Shown here in pieces: positions 1 to 6,761 of a DNA stretch of 7,503 nucleotides. The DNA is from Prevotella sp. UBA746 (lineage in GTDB: Bacteria; Bacteroidota; Bacteroidia; Bacteroidales; Bacteroidaceae), in contig DBKQ01000115.1 in NCBI GenBank assembly GCA_002298545.1, positions 1 through 7,503 on the forward strand, given 5' to 3'. The notes beneath the pieces were generated by a model, which was given only the letters and a program-made list of their open reading frames with translations, was not told where the DNA came from and made no database searches. Positions within the stretch are counted from its first letter, which is position 1. The number at the start of each line of letters is the position of its first letter. Position numbers and translations under genes: made by a program.

Positions 1-1215
1 GGAAGCCGACTGTTAGTCGGCGCGGGGGAGGGGCTTTACATCTGCCTCAAAGAACTGAAGAACGTGTTGAAGGATCAGGGCGTACTGATGTTCCTTATCA
101 TCGTTCCACTCGCCTACCCTCTTTTGTATTCGTGGATATACAACAACGAGGTGACGAGAGAGGTGCCGGTGGCTGTTGTCGACCGCTCACACAGTCAGAT
201 GAGCCGCGAGTTCACCCGCATGCTCGATGCTTCGCCTGATACTAAGGTTGCCGTAAAATGCAGTAGTCTGGAAGAGGCGAAAGACCGCGTTGGCAAGGGG
301 GAGGCATACGGCGTGGTGTATTTCCCCGAGGATTTCCAGACCAAGCTGAATCGCATGGAGCAGACGCATGTCGGAGTGTATTGCGACATGAGTCTTATGC
401 TTGCATATAAAGCCATTTTCCAGACCTGTACAGCAATTCAGGGCAACTTGAACTCAAAGATACAGATTGAGCTCTCGGGCAACTACACTAATCGCGAGAA
501 CGAGATAACGACAAAGCCGCTCGACTTCGAGGAGGTGCCGATATTCAACAACACTGCGGGCTACGGCAATTTTATTATCCCCGGTGTGCTGATTCTCATA
601 ATCCAGCAGACGCTGCTGCTCGGTGTGGGCATGGCGGCAGGAACGGCGAGGGAGCGCAACAACTATGGGTTCCTCGTTCCGATAGACCGTCATTACCGCG
701 GTGTGATGCGCATCGTATGGGGCAAGGCAATGGCGTATTTCATGATTTATACCATTATGGCAGCATATCTGCTGTGTGCCGTACCGCGAATATTCAACTT
801 CATCAGTCTTATCAACGGCAAGGAACTTATCCTCTTCTGCCTGCCGTTCCTCTTGGCATGCATCTTCTTCAGCATGACGCTGTCGGCACTGATGCGATAC
901 AGAGAGAATGTGATGCTGCTCGTGGTATTCTCTTCTGTTCCGCTACTGTTCATGTCGGGCGTGTCGTGGCCGCAGAGCAATATCCCGTCGTTCTGGCAGG
1001 GAGTGTCATGGTTGTTCCCGAGCACCTTCGGCATCCGCGGCTTCGTCAGGATGAACTCTATGGGAGCAACACTAACGGACGTGGCAACGGAATACCGTGC
1101 GCTGTGGATTCAGGTGGTGGTATATTTCGTTCTTGCCCACGAGGTGTACCGTTTTCAGATTGGCAAGGCAAGACAGATGATTAAGGAGAAGCTCAAGGAT
1201 ATAAAAAACAAATAA
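1..1215 (+). CDS. ABC-2 type transporter permease subunit, 5' end outside the window
   Basis: Inner-membrane permease of an ABC-2 type exporter (YhhJ/YbhR-like, ABC2_membrane_3 family). Such proteins usually work with an ATPase, and in Bacteroidota often sit beside a HlyD-like adaptor and a TolC-like channel in drug or lipid efflux operons; neither partner is in the window. A GTG at 64 gives 383 residues, but the frame stays open for 21 codons to the window edge. Those codons encode E-L-K-N just before V-L-K-D-Q-G-V-L, which resembles the usual cytoplasmic lead-in to the first helix, so the true start is probably upstream. Counting from the GTG, hydrophobic segments fall at about 8-26, 170-192, 220-242, 254-277, 282-302 and 345-362. 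The large loop at about 27-165 should face the periplasm. One plus five helices with a big first loop is the classic layout of this family. The C-terminus is short and lysine-rich, as expected for a cytoplasmic end. Substrate unknown. Confidence 0.88.
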   Translation, partial: GSRLLVGAGEGLYICLKELKNVLKDQGVLMFLIIVPLAYPLLYSWIYNNEVTREVPVAVVDRSHSQMSREFTRMLDASPDTKVAVKCSSLEEAKDRVGKGEAYGVVYFPEDFQTKLNRMEQTHVGVYCDMSLMLAYKAIFQTCTAIQGNLNSKIQIELSGNYTNRENEITTKPLDFEEVPIFNNTAGYGNFIIPGVLILIIQQTLLLGVGMAAGTARERNNYGFLVPIDRHYRGVMRIVWGKAMAYFMIYTIMAAYLLCAVPRIFNFISLINGKELILFCLPFLLACIFFSMTLSALMRYRENVMLLVVFSSVPLLFMSGVSWPQSNIPSFWQGVSWLFPSTFGIRGFVRMNSMGATLTDVATEYRALWIQVVVYFVLAHEVYRFQIGKARQMIKEKLKDIKNK

Positions 1216-1299
1216 ACAGGAAATATAACCTATATACTTCATAGGATGATATAATGTGTATCACACTATGAAGAAAGCAATAAAGAAACAAGCGCAATC

Positions 1300-1343
1300 G
1301 CCCTTGATATGCAGATTTAAATACCGATTTGCATGTCAAGGGT
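1300..1343 (+). terminator. Long hairpin, probable terminator of the permease operon
   Basis: Arms 1301-1317 (starting CCCTTGATATGCA) and 1326-1342 (ending TGCATGTCAAGGG) pair over 17 positions, with U-G wobbles at 1308, 1314 and 1317 and an 8-base loop at 1318-1325. A further G-U pair at 1300/1343 is possible. The downstream tail TATTTTGTAT is only moderately T-rich. The hairpin lies 85 bases after the permease stop and ahead of the next promoter, which suits a transcription terminator. Because the tail is weak, an RNA-stabilising 3' hairpin or an attenuator-like structure is also possible. Confidence 0.65.
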
Positions 1344-1350
1344 ATTTTGT

Positions 1351-1385
1351 ATGGGGGGAATTTGTGGAATTTATGGGGGAATATC
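1351..1385 (+). repeat. Two G-run direct repeats about 21 bp apart
   Basis: ATGGGGGGAATTT (from 1351) and ATGGGGGAATATC (from 1373) are imperfect direct repeats; the AA after each G-run is at 1359 and 1380, so the spacing is 21 bases, about two turns of the helix. The second copy is the start of the block shared with the spacer before 6762. The position, 55-90 bases upstream of the -7 box, would suit an activator binding one face of the DNA. The regulator is unknown and the regulatory role is inferred. Confidence 0.4.
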
Positions 1386-1407
1386 ATACAACCTTAAATA
1401 ATAAAGG
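1376..1407 (+). promoter_or_regulatory. Upstream block shared by two promoters (copy 1)
   Basis: Begins GGGGAATATC and ends ATAAAGG. It aligns with 6600-6632 with one single-base gap, about 26 identical positions of 33 by hand. The AAAGG end lies 34 bases before the TACCTTTG box in both copies, so the block keeps phase with the promoter. It is likely a regulator site or an upstream promoter element for the pectinesterase gene; which protein binds it cannot be told from sequence. Confidence 0.5.
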
Positions 1408-1439
1408 CACAAAACATAATCTGGATAAAATAATCCTAA

Positions 1440-1447
1440 TACCTTTG
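1440..1447 (+). promoter_or_regulatory. Bacteroidota -7 promoter box of the pectinesterase gene
   Basis: TACCTTTG fits the Bacteroidota primary sigma factor -7 consensus TAnnTTTG. The start of transcription would be about 1454, giving a leader of roughly 33 bases before the ATG at 1487. No clear -33 TTG lies about 20 bases upstream, which agrees with a promoter that needs an activator. The identical octamer occurs ahead of the gene at 6762. Confidence 0.6.
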
Positions 1448-1486
1448 CCGCCGTTGAAAAAATCAAATTATTAACTTATAAACAAA

Positions 1487-4400
1487 ATGAAGAAAAATTT
1501 TCTTAGTATGCTCCTTCTGTGGGTATGCTTGGTCATGGGGACAATCCCGGCTGAGGCATGGAAGGACATCAAGATTGACCTCACGAACGGCAATCTGCTG
1601 ACCTCCGATGAAAAGACATCGGGACAGATTTTCAAGTTCGGCGTTACCATTGGAGATGATGGAACAGCCACCAGAGTAGATGCCGACGACGCTACGGCAA
1701 ACATCGTATTAAGCGGAAAATTCCACAGCAATGAACATGGTTGGGGAAACTTCTCTGCAAAAGTAAATGTTGACGGTCCTGTAAAGATAAGCATGGGAAC
1801 ATGTGCCTGGGGTGGAGATGTTAAAGTTGTAAACTCTAAAGCAGAAGCAATAACGACGTTTAATACCAATACAGGTAAATGCTATCACCAAGACAAAACG
1901 AACAACATCGTCAGCGAGTATTATAAAGGAACTGAAGCTACAACACTTACAATCAGCGGAGGTAACTATACTCCATATATAGCAGTGGAGCAAGTAAACG
2001 AAGCTGACCTAAAGACTGATTACACCATAACTTATTCTCTTGGCAGCGTCACTGCCGAAGGTGTAGTTCCTGCAAGCGAAAAGGTTGAAGCCGGTACCTC
2101 ATATACTATCCCTACAAACCGTACATTATACGTAGATGGCAAGACTCTCACGGCATGGACAGACGGAACGAAAACGTATAAAGTTGGCGAAGCGATAACA
2201 CCTTCTGCAGACATTACGCTCACCCCTGTATTTACAGATAACACGAAATCTCTTGCAGACCGCACATCCGAAACAACATTACTTTGGGATTTCCAAAGGA
2301 AGAATGGTGCACCGACAATGTCATACCAAAACAAAGCCGGCATATACGTTACTCAGGCTAATGTCGCTGGGGAAGTCATCGACGTGAAGCTCGACTTTAC
2401 GACGAATAATGGAGGAAAAATCAATAATGCCAACTGGAGTGACTGGGCACAGATAAATAAAGGTACTACATTCACTATTCCTTCATGCAAAGGAGCTGTA
2501 GTTTCAATGGAAGCTATGGGAAAGATTGGAGTTCTTGACGGCAGCAAAAATACATTAACAACAATCGACGGACAGAGCGACTATGAAACTGGCAACACTA
2601 TCAACTATACTATTGCCTCATCAGCTGAAACTGTAAACATTATTATTGGAGACGACGGCACATATTACAGATACATCAAAACCATTCTCCCTGTAATTGA
2701 AACAGGCGGAAAGAAGTATACCGACGAAGCAACAAGCATCGTCTTCCCGTTTAACGGAACTATCGACGAGCCACAGACAACACCTGAGGGCGTGATTTCA
2801 AACACTTCGGTTTCTGTTGGAAGTAATTTGCAAAGCGTAAATTCACAAGCTGATGCCGGTATAACTTTCACACGTTTTCAGCCAAGCAATAAAGGTAGTT
2901 ACAACAATGCAGAGAATGCAGTAGAATTCAAGCTCATACCTGCAAAGAACCTTACATTCAAGCCTACTAAGGTAAGTGCGAATATCCGTCGTTTCGGTAC
3001 TGACGGTGGTAAGATGGCTGTCAGAGTAAGAAACGACGAAGGAAAAGAAATCACTCTTGCACAAGACATTAAGCCAAGAAGAAACGGAAAGACAGAAGAT
3101 ACAGAAAGCTTTGAGTATGAGGTTTCTGAAGAACTGGCAACCTCTACAGGTTTCTCTTTGCTCATAAACATCTACGACAATTCAGGCAAGCAATACGGTC
3201 TGAACAACGTGAAGATTGAGGGAACCGTGAGCGGAACAAAATCCGAACTTGCCAAACACACTATCACAGCAACCGCTTCTCCGGCTGAAGCTGGAAACAT
3301 TACGATTTATCCTAACGGCAATGAGTTTGAGGAAGGAACTTCTCTGAAGCTCACCGCAACAAAGAACTTTGGCTATAAGTTTATCAACTGGACTGATGCC
3401 GAGAACAATGTTGTTGCTACCGAGAACGTGGCAAACATCACTCTCAACAAAGACATGGCGCTGACGGCAAACTTTGAAAAGCTGAATACTTATGAAGTTA
3501 ATGCCACAGTGGCTGAACCGGGAAGAAGCTACATGGTGCAATACTCCCCTGCCCCAACTGTTGTTGACAACAAGAACATGTATGAGGAAGGAACTGAGGT
3601 CACACTTACTGCAATAGAGAACGACGTTATCAAATTCACAAGCTGGAGCACTGGCGAGACAACAAGCGAACTGAAACTCACCGTAGACAAGAACATCAAC
3701 GTTACAGCAAACTTCGCCGCCGGCGATTTCATTGCCGGATGGGATTTCTATACCAAGGGCAGCAACAGTCGTAAGGCTGACTTCGCGAATGAGGACAACG
3801 AGAGCGCAACGCTCATCATGCGCGACGAGGCTGGCAACATAAAAGGATGGCTCGACAAGAGCGTGATGGCAAACAACGGCGCTACCCCAGGTGCTGCAAC
3901 AAACTGGCAGAGCGACGGACTGGGCAAATACTATTGGCAGACTACCGTTAATGCTGCTGCATTCTCCGACATAAAGGTGAAGAGCAGCATGCAATACAAC
4001 TACAATGCCTATCAGAAATACAACCTTGAATATTCTTTGGACGGAACAACATGGGAGACAGCGGGAGTTATCGACATGGGTACAACCCCCAAGACTTGGA
4101 AAGAAACAGAATTCCAACTCCCGGAAAATGCTAACAACAAGGACTTTGTATACATCCGCTGGAAAGCCGACAATACTTCTGATATTAAGGGTGCTCAATC
4201 AAATAACGACGGTGTAACAATAGCCAACATCTACATCACCGGTACTCCAAAGATTGTAGACGACGGAACGGCTCCTAAGCTCTTATCAACTATCCCTGCA
4301 CAAAACGCAACTAACGTTTCGGCTGCGGGCAAGATAGTATTCAACTTCGACAAGAAGATTAAGATTGAAGGACTTTCTACAATAAACCTTAACGGCAAGA

Positions 4401-6355
4401 ATATAGAACCTGTAGCATCTGGCAAGTCTATTATAATAAACTACGGCAACCTGGACTACAACACAAGCTATACCATTGCACTGCCGGCAAACACAGTCAG
4501 CGACCTCTGCGGCAACAAAATTTCCGAGGACGTTAGCCTGTCGTTCACCACAATGAACCGTCCATCTGTAGAGAAGGCGATGTACGACTTCGTTGTACCT
4601 ACCGACGGAACCCTGCAACAGGCATTCAAGGCTGCCGAGAGCCGCAAGGACACAAGCAAGCGCTTCCGCATCTTCGTGAAAAACGGCAACTATGTTATCC
4701 CTGCAAGTACAACGGCAACCAAGACAAGTGGCAACGGCAAGACTTATCCAGACCCTACAACATACCTCACCACACCAAACATCTCTATCATCGGCGAGAG
4801 CCGCGATGGAGTTGTCATCACCAACACCGTGCCAAACGAAGAATACGACAATGGATTTGGAATGGCAAACGTATTGGAAGGTATCGGCACAGGCGATGTG
4901 CTCTGTCTGAAGAGCGGTGCTACAAACACCTATATGCAAGGACTGACGATGAAGAGCGCTATGGGCGACAAGAAGGGTCGCGACATCGTGTTGAACGACC
5001 AGTCGAACAAGACTATCTGCAAGGATGTATGCCTATGGGCTTACCAAGACACTTACGTGTCGAACAATGAGCGCTCACGCTTCTACTTCGAAGGCGGACT
5101 CTTGCGAGGCAACACCGACTTCCTCTGCGGAAAGGGCGACGTATATTATAATAATGTAGACCTGCAGATGTGTGGCAACGGCTATATGGCTGTTCCGTCA
5201 CTGCCTACAAAATACGGATACATATTCAACGACTGTACGATAAAGGCTGAGACAGACGGCATAGACGGCAACTACTCCCTCGGTCGTCCGTGGGGCAAGG
5301 GCACTCCTATCGCCCTCTTTATCAACACCAAGATGGAGGCAATGCCAAGTGGCGAAGGCTGGAGCGAAATGACAGACGGCTATCCTGCACGCTTTGCCGA
5401 ATACAACTCTGTAAATGCTAAGGGCAACCCTATAGACATGAGCAACAGAAAGAAGCTCTATGCAAGCACTCACGAGAACAATCCTGTGCTGACAGCAGAT
5501 GAAGCTGCCCTGTATACTATTGCAACAGTTATGGGCGGCGATGACAACTGGAACCCTACTCTATATACCGAGCAGGCAAATGCACCGAAGAATGTTGCCT
5601 TCAACGGAAAGCAACTTACATGGGACGACAACGACTATGCACTCTGCTGGGCTGTTTGCCACAACGGTTCTGTTGAGAAGTTCACCACGACAAGCTCTTA
5701 CGACCTTACTGAAGAGGAATTCAACGACGGCTCATGGAGCGTTCGCGCTGCCAACGAGATGGGCGGACTTGGCGAGGCTGCCGAGGCTGTGGCTATAACT
5801 GCCACGCTCTCTGCCGGAGGCATGGGAACATTCTGTTCGGCTACGAGCTGCAAGGCCCCTGAGGGACTGAACGTATACACTGCATCGGTTAGCAACAACA
5901 ACACCGTTACGCTGAATAAGGTAAACAACGGCATCATCCCTGCCCGCGAAGGCGTGGTGCTCGGCGGCGAGGCAAGCAAGACTTATTACATGACTCCTTG
6001 TGAGGCTCAGGGAAAACTCGAAGGCAACAGCTTGAAGGGAACCATGAAGCGCACGCTGATTGAGAACGACTACTCTTTCGTGCTCGTCTACGACCAGACA
6101 GAAGACATGTCATACTTCAAGAACTTCAAGAACGGCGCTTACATTCCTGCCGGCAAGGCATACCTCGAGATACCTACTGCATTGCAGGGCGCACAACTGA
6201 AGGTGGTTATCAACAACGGCGGCACCAGCGGTATAAACACATTTAATGCCGACGGCAACAACAATGGTGCATACTTCACCATCAGCGGACAGAAGACTAT
6301 GAAGCCTCAGCGTGGACTATATATCCACAACGGAAAGAAGATAATAATAAAATAA
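1487..6355 (+). CDS. Large secreted multi-domain pectinesterase (CE8 pectin methylesterase)
   Basis: Removes methyl esters from homogalacturonan so that lyases and hydrolases can cut the chain; acts outside the cytoplasm. The 1622 residues open with a signal peptide (K-K, hydrophobic core, probable cleavage after A-E-A at 24). Visible modules: beta-rich domain about 26-170; InlB/Flg_new-like repeat 178-254; second beta-rich domain 262-404 ending Y-Y-R-Y-I; module 415-583, repeated in the gene at 6762; two divergent InlB-type repeats 590-663 and 667-744; beta-sandwich 746-920; SbsA-like Ig domain 927-1023; pectinesterase 1028-1325; FN3-like 1366-1437; beta domain 1438-1570; tail 1582-1622 (G-L-Y-I-x-N-G-K-K), resembling Prevotella sorting tails. 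Catalytic residues visible: Y-Q-D-T-Y (Q1187, D1188 proton donor), T-D-F (D1211 nucleophile), L-G-R-P-W (R1267, W1269). The first oxyanion glutamine of plant and Erwinia enzymes appears replaced (R1165/D1166). The ATG at 1487 is chosen because the signal peptide follows at once; there is no Shine-Dalgarno. Third codon positions look AT-rich in the N-terminal half and GC-rich in the catalytic part. The CE8 call is firm; the module names are by eye. Confidence 0.93.
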   Translation: MKKNFLSMLLLWVCLVMGTIPAEAWKDIKIDLTNGNLLTSDEKTSGQIFKFGVTIGDDGTATRVDADDATANIVLSGKFHSNEHGWGNFSAKVNVDGPVKISMGTCAWGGDVKVVNSKAEAITTFNTNTGKCYHQDKTNNIVSEYYKGTEATTLTISGGNYTPYIAVEQVNEADLKTDYTITYSLGSVTAEGVVPASEKVEAGTSYTIPTNRTLYVDGKTLTAWTDGTKTYKVGEAITPSADITLTPVFTDNTKSLADRTSETTLLWDFQRKNGAPTMSYQNKAGIYVTQANVAGEVIDVKLDFTTNNGGKINNANWSDWAQINKGTTFTIPSCKGAVVSMEAMGKIGVLDGSKNTLTTIDGQSDYETGNTINYTIASSAETVNIIIGDDGTYYRYIKTILPVIETGGKKYTDEATSIVFPFNGTIDEPQTTPEGVISNTSVSVGSNLQSVNSQADAGITFTRFQPSNKGSYNNAENAVEFKLIPAKNLTFKPTKVSANIRRFGTDGGKMAVRVRNDEGKEITLAQDIKPRRNGKTEDTESFEYEVSEELATSTGFSLLINIYDNSGKQYGLNNVKIEGTVSGTKSELAKHTITATASPAEAGNITIYPNGNEFEEGTSLKLTATKNFGYKFINWTDAENNVVATENVANITLNKDMALTANFEKLNTYEVNATVAEPGRSYMVQYSPAPTVVDNKNMYEEGTEVTLTAIENDVIKFTSWSTGETTSELKLTVDKNINVTANFAAGDFIAGWDFYTKGSNSRKADFANEDNESATLIMRDEAGNIKGWLDKSVMANNGATPGAATNWQSDGLGKYYWQTTVNAAAFSDIKVKSSMQYNYNAYQKYNLEYSLDGTTWETAGVIDMGTTPKTWKETEFQLPENANNKDFVYIRWKADNTSDIKGAQSNNDGVTIANIYITGTPKIVDDGTAPKLLSTIPAQNATNVSAAGKIVFNFDKKIKIEGLSTINLNGKNIEPVASGKSIIINYGNLDYNTSYTIALPANTVSDLCGNKISEDVSLSFTTMNRPSVEKAMYDFVVPTDGTLQQAFKAAESRKDTSKRFRIFVKNGNYVIPASTTATKTSGNGKTYPDPTTYLTTPNISIIGESRDGVVITNTVPNEEYDNGFGMANVLEGIGTGDVLCLKSGATNTYMQGLTMKSAMGDKKGRDIVLNDQSNKTICKDVCLWAYQDTYVSNNERSRFYFEGGLLRGNTDFLCGKGDVYYNNVDLQMCGNGYMAVPSLPTKYGYIFNDCTIKAETDGIDGNYSLGRPWGKGTPIALFINTKMEAMPSGEGWSEMTDGYPARFAEYNSVNAKGNPIDMSNRKKLYASTHENNPVLTADEAALYTIATVMGGDDNWNPTLYTEQANAPKNVAFNGKQLTWDDNDYALCWAVCHNGSVEKFTTTSSYDLTEEEFNDGSWSVRAANEMGGLGEAAEAVAITATLSAGGMGTFCSATSCKAPEGLNVYTASVSNNNTVTLNKVNNGIIPAREGVVLGGEASKTYYMTPCEAQGKLEGNSLKGTMKRTLIENDYSFVLVYDQTEDMSYFKNFKNGAYIPAGKAYLEIPTALQGAQLKVVINNGGTSGINTFNADGNNNGAYFTISGQKTMKPQRGLYIHNGKKIIIK
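2729..3235 (+). repeat. Module copy 1 inside the pectinesterase (residues 415-583)
   Basis: This segment encodes a module of about 170 residues starting near S-I-V-F-P-F-N-G and ending near the G-T-V-S-G-T-K motif. The gene at 6762 encodes the same module right after its signal peptide. Across the best 123 aligned residues 91 are identical, including S-A-N-I-x-R-F-G-T-D-G-G, I-K-P-R-R-N-G-K-T and G-F-S-L-L-I-N-I-Y-D-N-S-G-K-Q-Y-G-L-N-N-V. The strand-rich, aromatic pattern suggests a beta-sandwich, possibly carbohydrate-binding, but no function is established here. Confidence 0.8.
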
Positions 6356-6356
6356 T

Positions 6357-6361
6357 AAGGA
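6357..6361 (+). promoter_or_regulatory. Shine-Dalgarno of the small peptide gene
   Basis: AAGGA, eight bases before the ATG at 6370 and immediately after the pectinesterase stop at 6353-6355. The two large secreted genes have no such site and start from A-rich leaders, so this one stands out and supports translation of the short frame from a shared transcript. Confidence 0.65.
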
Positions 6362-6369
6362 ACAGACAG

Positions 6370-6561
6370 ATGAAAAAGAAATATATCGCTCCCGCGATAA
6401 CAACTATGGGAATGGATGAACAACCACTGATGGCTGGTTCGAATAAGTTCAAAGGCGAACCAGAAATTAACCTGACAAAACCAGCTGGCGAGCTTGACGT
6501 TACATCCAAACGACACAGTCTTTGGGACGAAACATGGGATGATGACGAGGAAAATGACTAA
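6370..6561 (+). CDS. Small acidic peptide, 63 residues, function unknown
   Basis: The product starts M-K-K-K-Y-I-A-P-A-I-T-T, has a Q-P-L-M-A-G-S segment near residues 18-24, a polar middle rich in K, P and T, and ends in a strongly acidic, tryptophan-containing tail (S-L-W-D-E-T-W-D-D-D-E-E-N-D). There is no signal peptide and no membrane helix. From memory, short proteins with an M-K-K-x-Y-I-x-P start, an L-x-A-G-S centre and an acidic W/D/E tail are frequent and uncharacterised in Prevotella and relatives; I cannot search to confirm. It follows the pectinesterase stop by 14 bases, has a good AAGGA site, and is closed by an intrinsic terminator, so it is probably the last gene of a two-gene transcript. 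The A-G-S centre loosely resembles leader peptides of processed natural products, but no processing or export gene is in view, so that idea is weak. Confidence 0.72.
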   Translation: MKKKYIAPAITTMGMDEQPLMAGSNKFKGEPEINLTKPAGELDVTSKRHSLWDETWDDDEEND

Positions 6562-6599
6562 GTGAGAAATCTTCTATGGGATAAAAATAATCCAAATTA

Positions 6600-6632
6600 G
6601 GGGAATATCCTCCAAACCTCTTATTATAAAGG
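6600..6632 (+). promoter_or_regulatory. Upstream block shared by two promoters (copy 2)
   Basis: Begins GGGGAATATC and ends ATAAAGG, matching 1376-1407 with one inserted A. As in copy 1, AAAGG is 34 bases before TACCTTTG. Its last bases also form the start of the terminator arm, so the site and the terminator overlap. Likely the upstream control element of the gene at 6762; the binding factor is unknown. Confidence 0.5.
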
Positions 6633-6661
6633 GCGTGCGCTACAGGCGTTACGCCCTTTTT
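6628..6661 (+). terminator. Intrinsic terminator after the small peptide gene
   Basis: AAAGGGCGT (6628-6636) pairs perfectly with ACGCCCTTT (6651-6659) around a 14-base loop, and the 3' arm runs into a T-tract (6657-6661). It lies 66 bases after the peptide stop and should end the pectinesterase-peptide transcript. The next promoter box begins four bases downstream, so terminator and promoter are packed together. Confidence 0.82.
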
Positions 6662-6664
6662 CGT

Positions 6665-6672
6665 TACCTTTG
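6665..6672 (+). promoter_or_regulatory. Bacteroidota -7 promoter box of the second secreted gene
   Basis: TACCTTTG, the same octamer as at 1440-1447, matches TAnnTTTG. Transcription would start near 6679 and leave a leader of about 83 bases, longer than the roughly 33 bases of the pectinesterase leader. The -33 region falls within the terminator stem-loop DNA, and no clear TTG is seen there. Confidence 0.6.
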
Positions 6673-6761
6673 CATCAGTTTAGCAATGGCTTTTGAAAAG
6701 TAAAGATTGAGGAATCAAACTACAAGGCAACGAAAATTCAAAACCTAACCAAATAAACAAA

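Larger units (their letters stand above)
1216..1486. other. Intergenic spacer between permease and pectinesterase genes
   Basis: This is 271 bases without a convincing gene. In order it holds a short AT-rich stretch with two weak dyads (1229-1245 and 1256-1266), a strong hairpin at 1300-1343, two G-run direct repeats at 1351-1385, a block shared with the spacer before 6762 (1376-1407), a GGAT/ATCC dyad (1423-1436), a -7 promoter box (1440-1447), and an A-rich leader into the ATG at 1487. A 72-codon open frame across it overlaps the hairpin and promoter and looks accidental. Confidence 0.8.
6562..6761. other. Intergenic spacer before the second secreted gene
   Basis: These 200 bases hold, in order, a GGAT/ATCC dyad (6579-6593), the block shared with the first spacer (6600-6632), an intrinsic terminator (6628-6661), a -7 box (6665-6672), and an untranslated leader of about 80 bases that ends in the same 12 bases (ATAAACAAAATG) as the leader of the pectinesterase gene. 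No gene is supported. Confidence 0.8.

Noticed and set aside
64..66. GTG as the real start of the permease
   Set aside because: The frame is open to base 1 and the 21 upstream codons encode a plausible cytoplasmic lead-in, so the gene most likely starts before the window.
717..1184. 155-codon open frame on the plus strand
   Set aside because: Out-of-frame shadow inside the permease gene, which has clear membrane helices in its own frame.
1250..1255. TATAAT hexamer resembling a sigma-70 -10 box
   Set aside because: Bacteroidota use TAnnTTTG-type boxes; the hexamer has no paired -35 element and is expected by chance in AT-rich DNA.
1229..1266. Two short dyads, CCTAT/ATAGG and GTGT/ACAC
   Set aside because: Arms of four or five bases in AT-rich sequence are likely chance, and neither is repeated in the second spacer.
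1256..1474. 72-codon open frame in the first spacer
   Set aside because: It would start at a GTG without a ribosome site and run through the hairpin, the shared block and the -7 box; the regulatory reading explains the region better.
3182..4198. 338-codon open frame on the minus strand
   Set aside because: It lies wholly antisense to the pectinesterase coding region, has a Cys/Val/Ser-rich composition typical of reverse shadows, and shows no recognisable domain or start site.
4286..4939. 217-codon open frame on the minus strand
   Set aside because: Antisense to the Ig-like and catalytic regions of the pectinesterase; Cys/Val-rich with no family resemblance.
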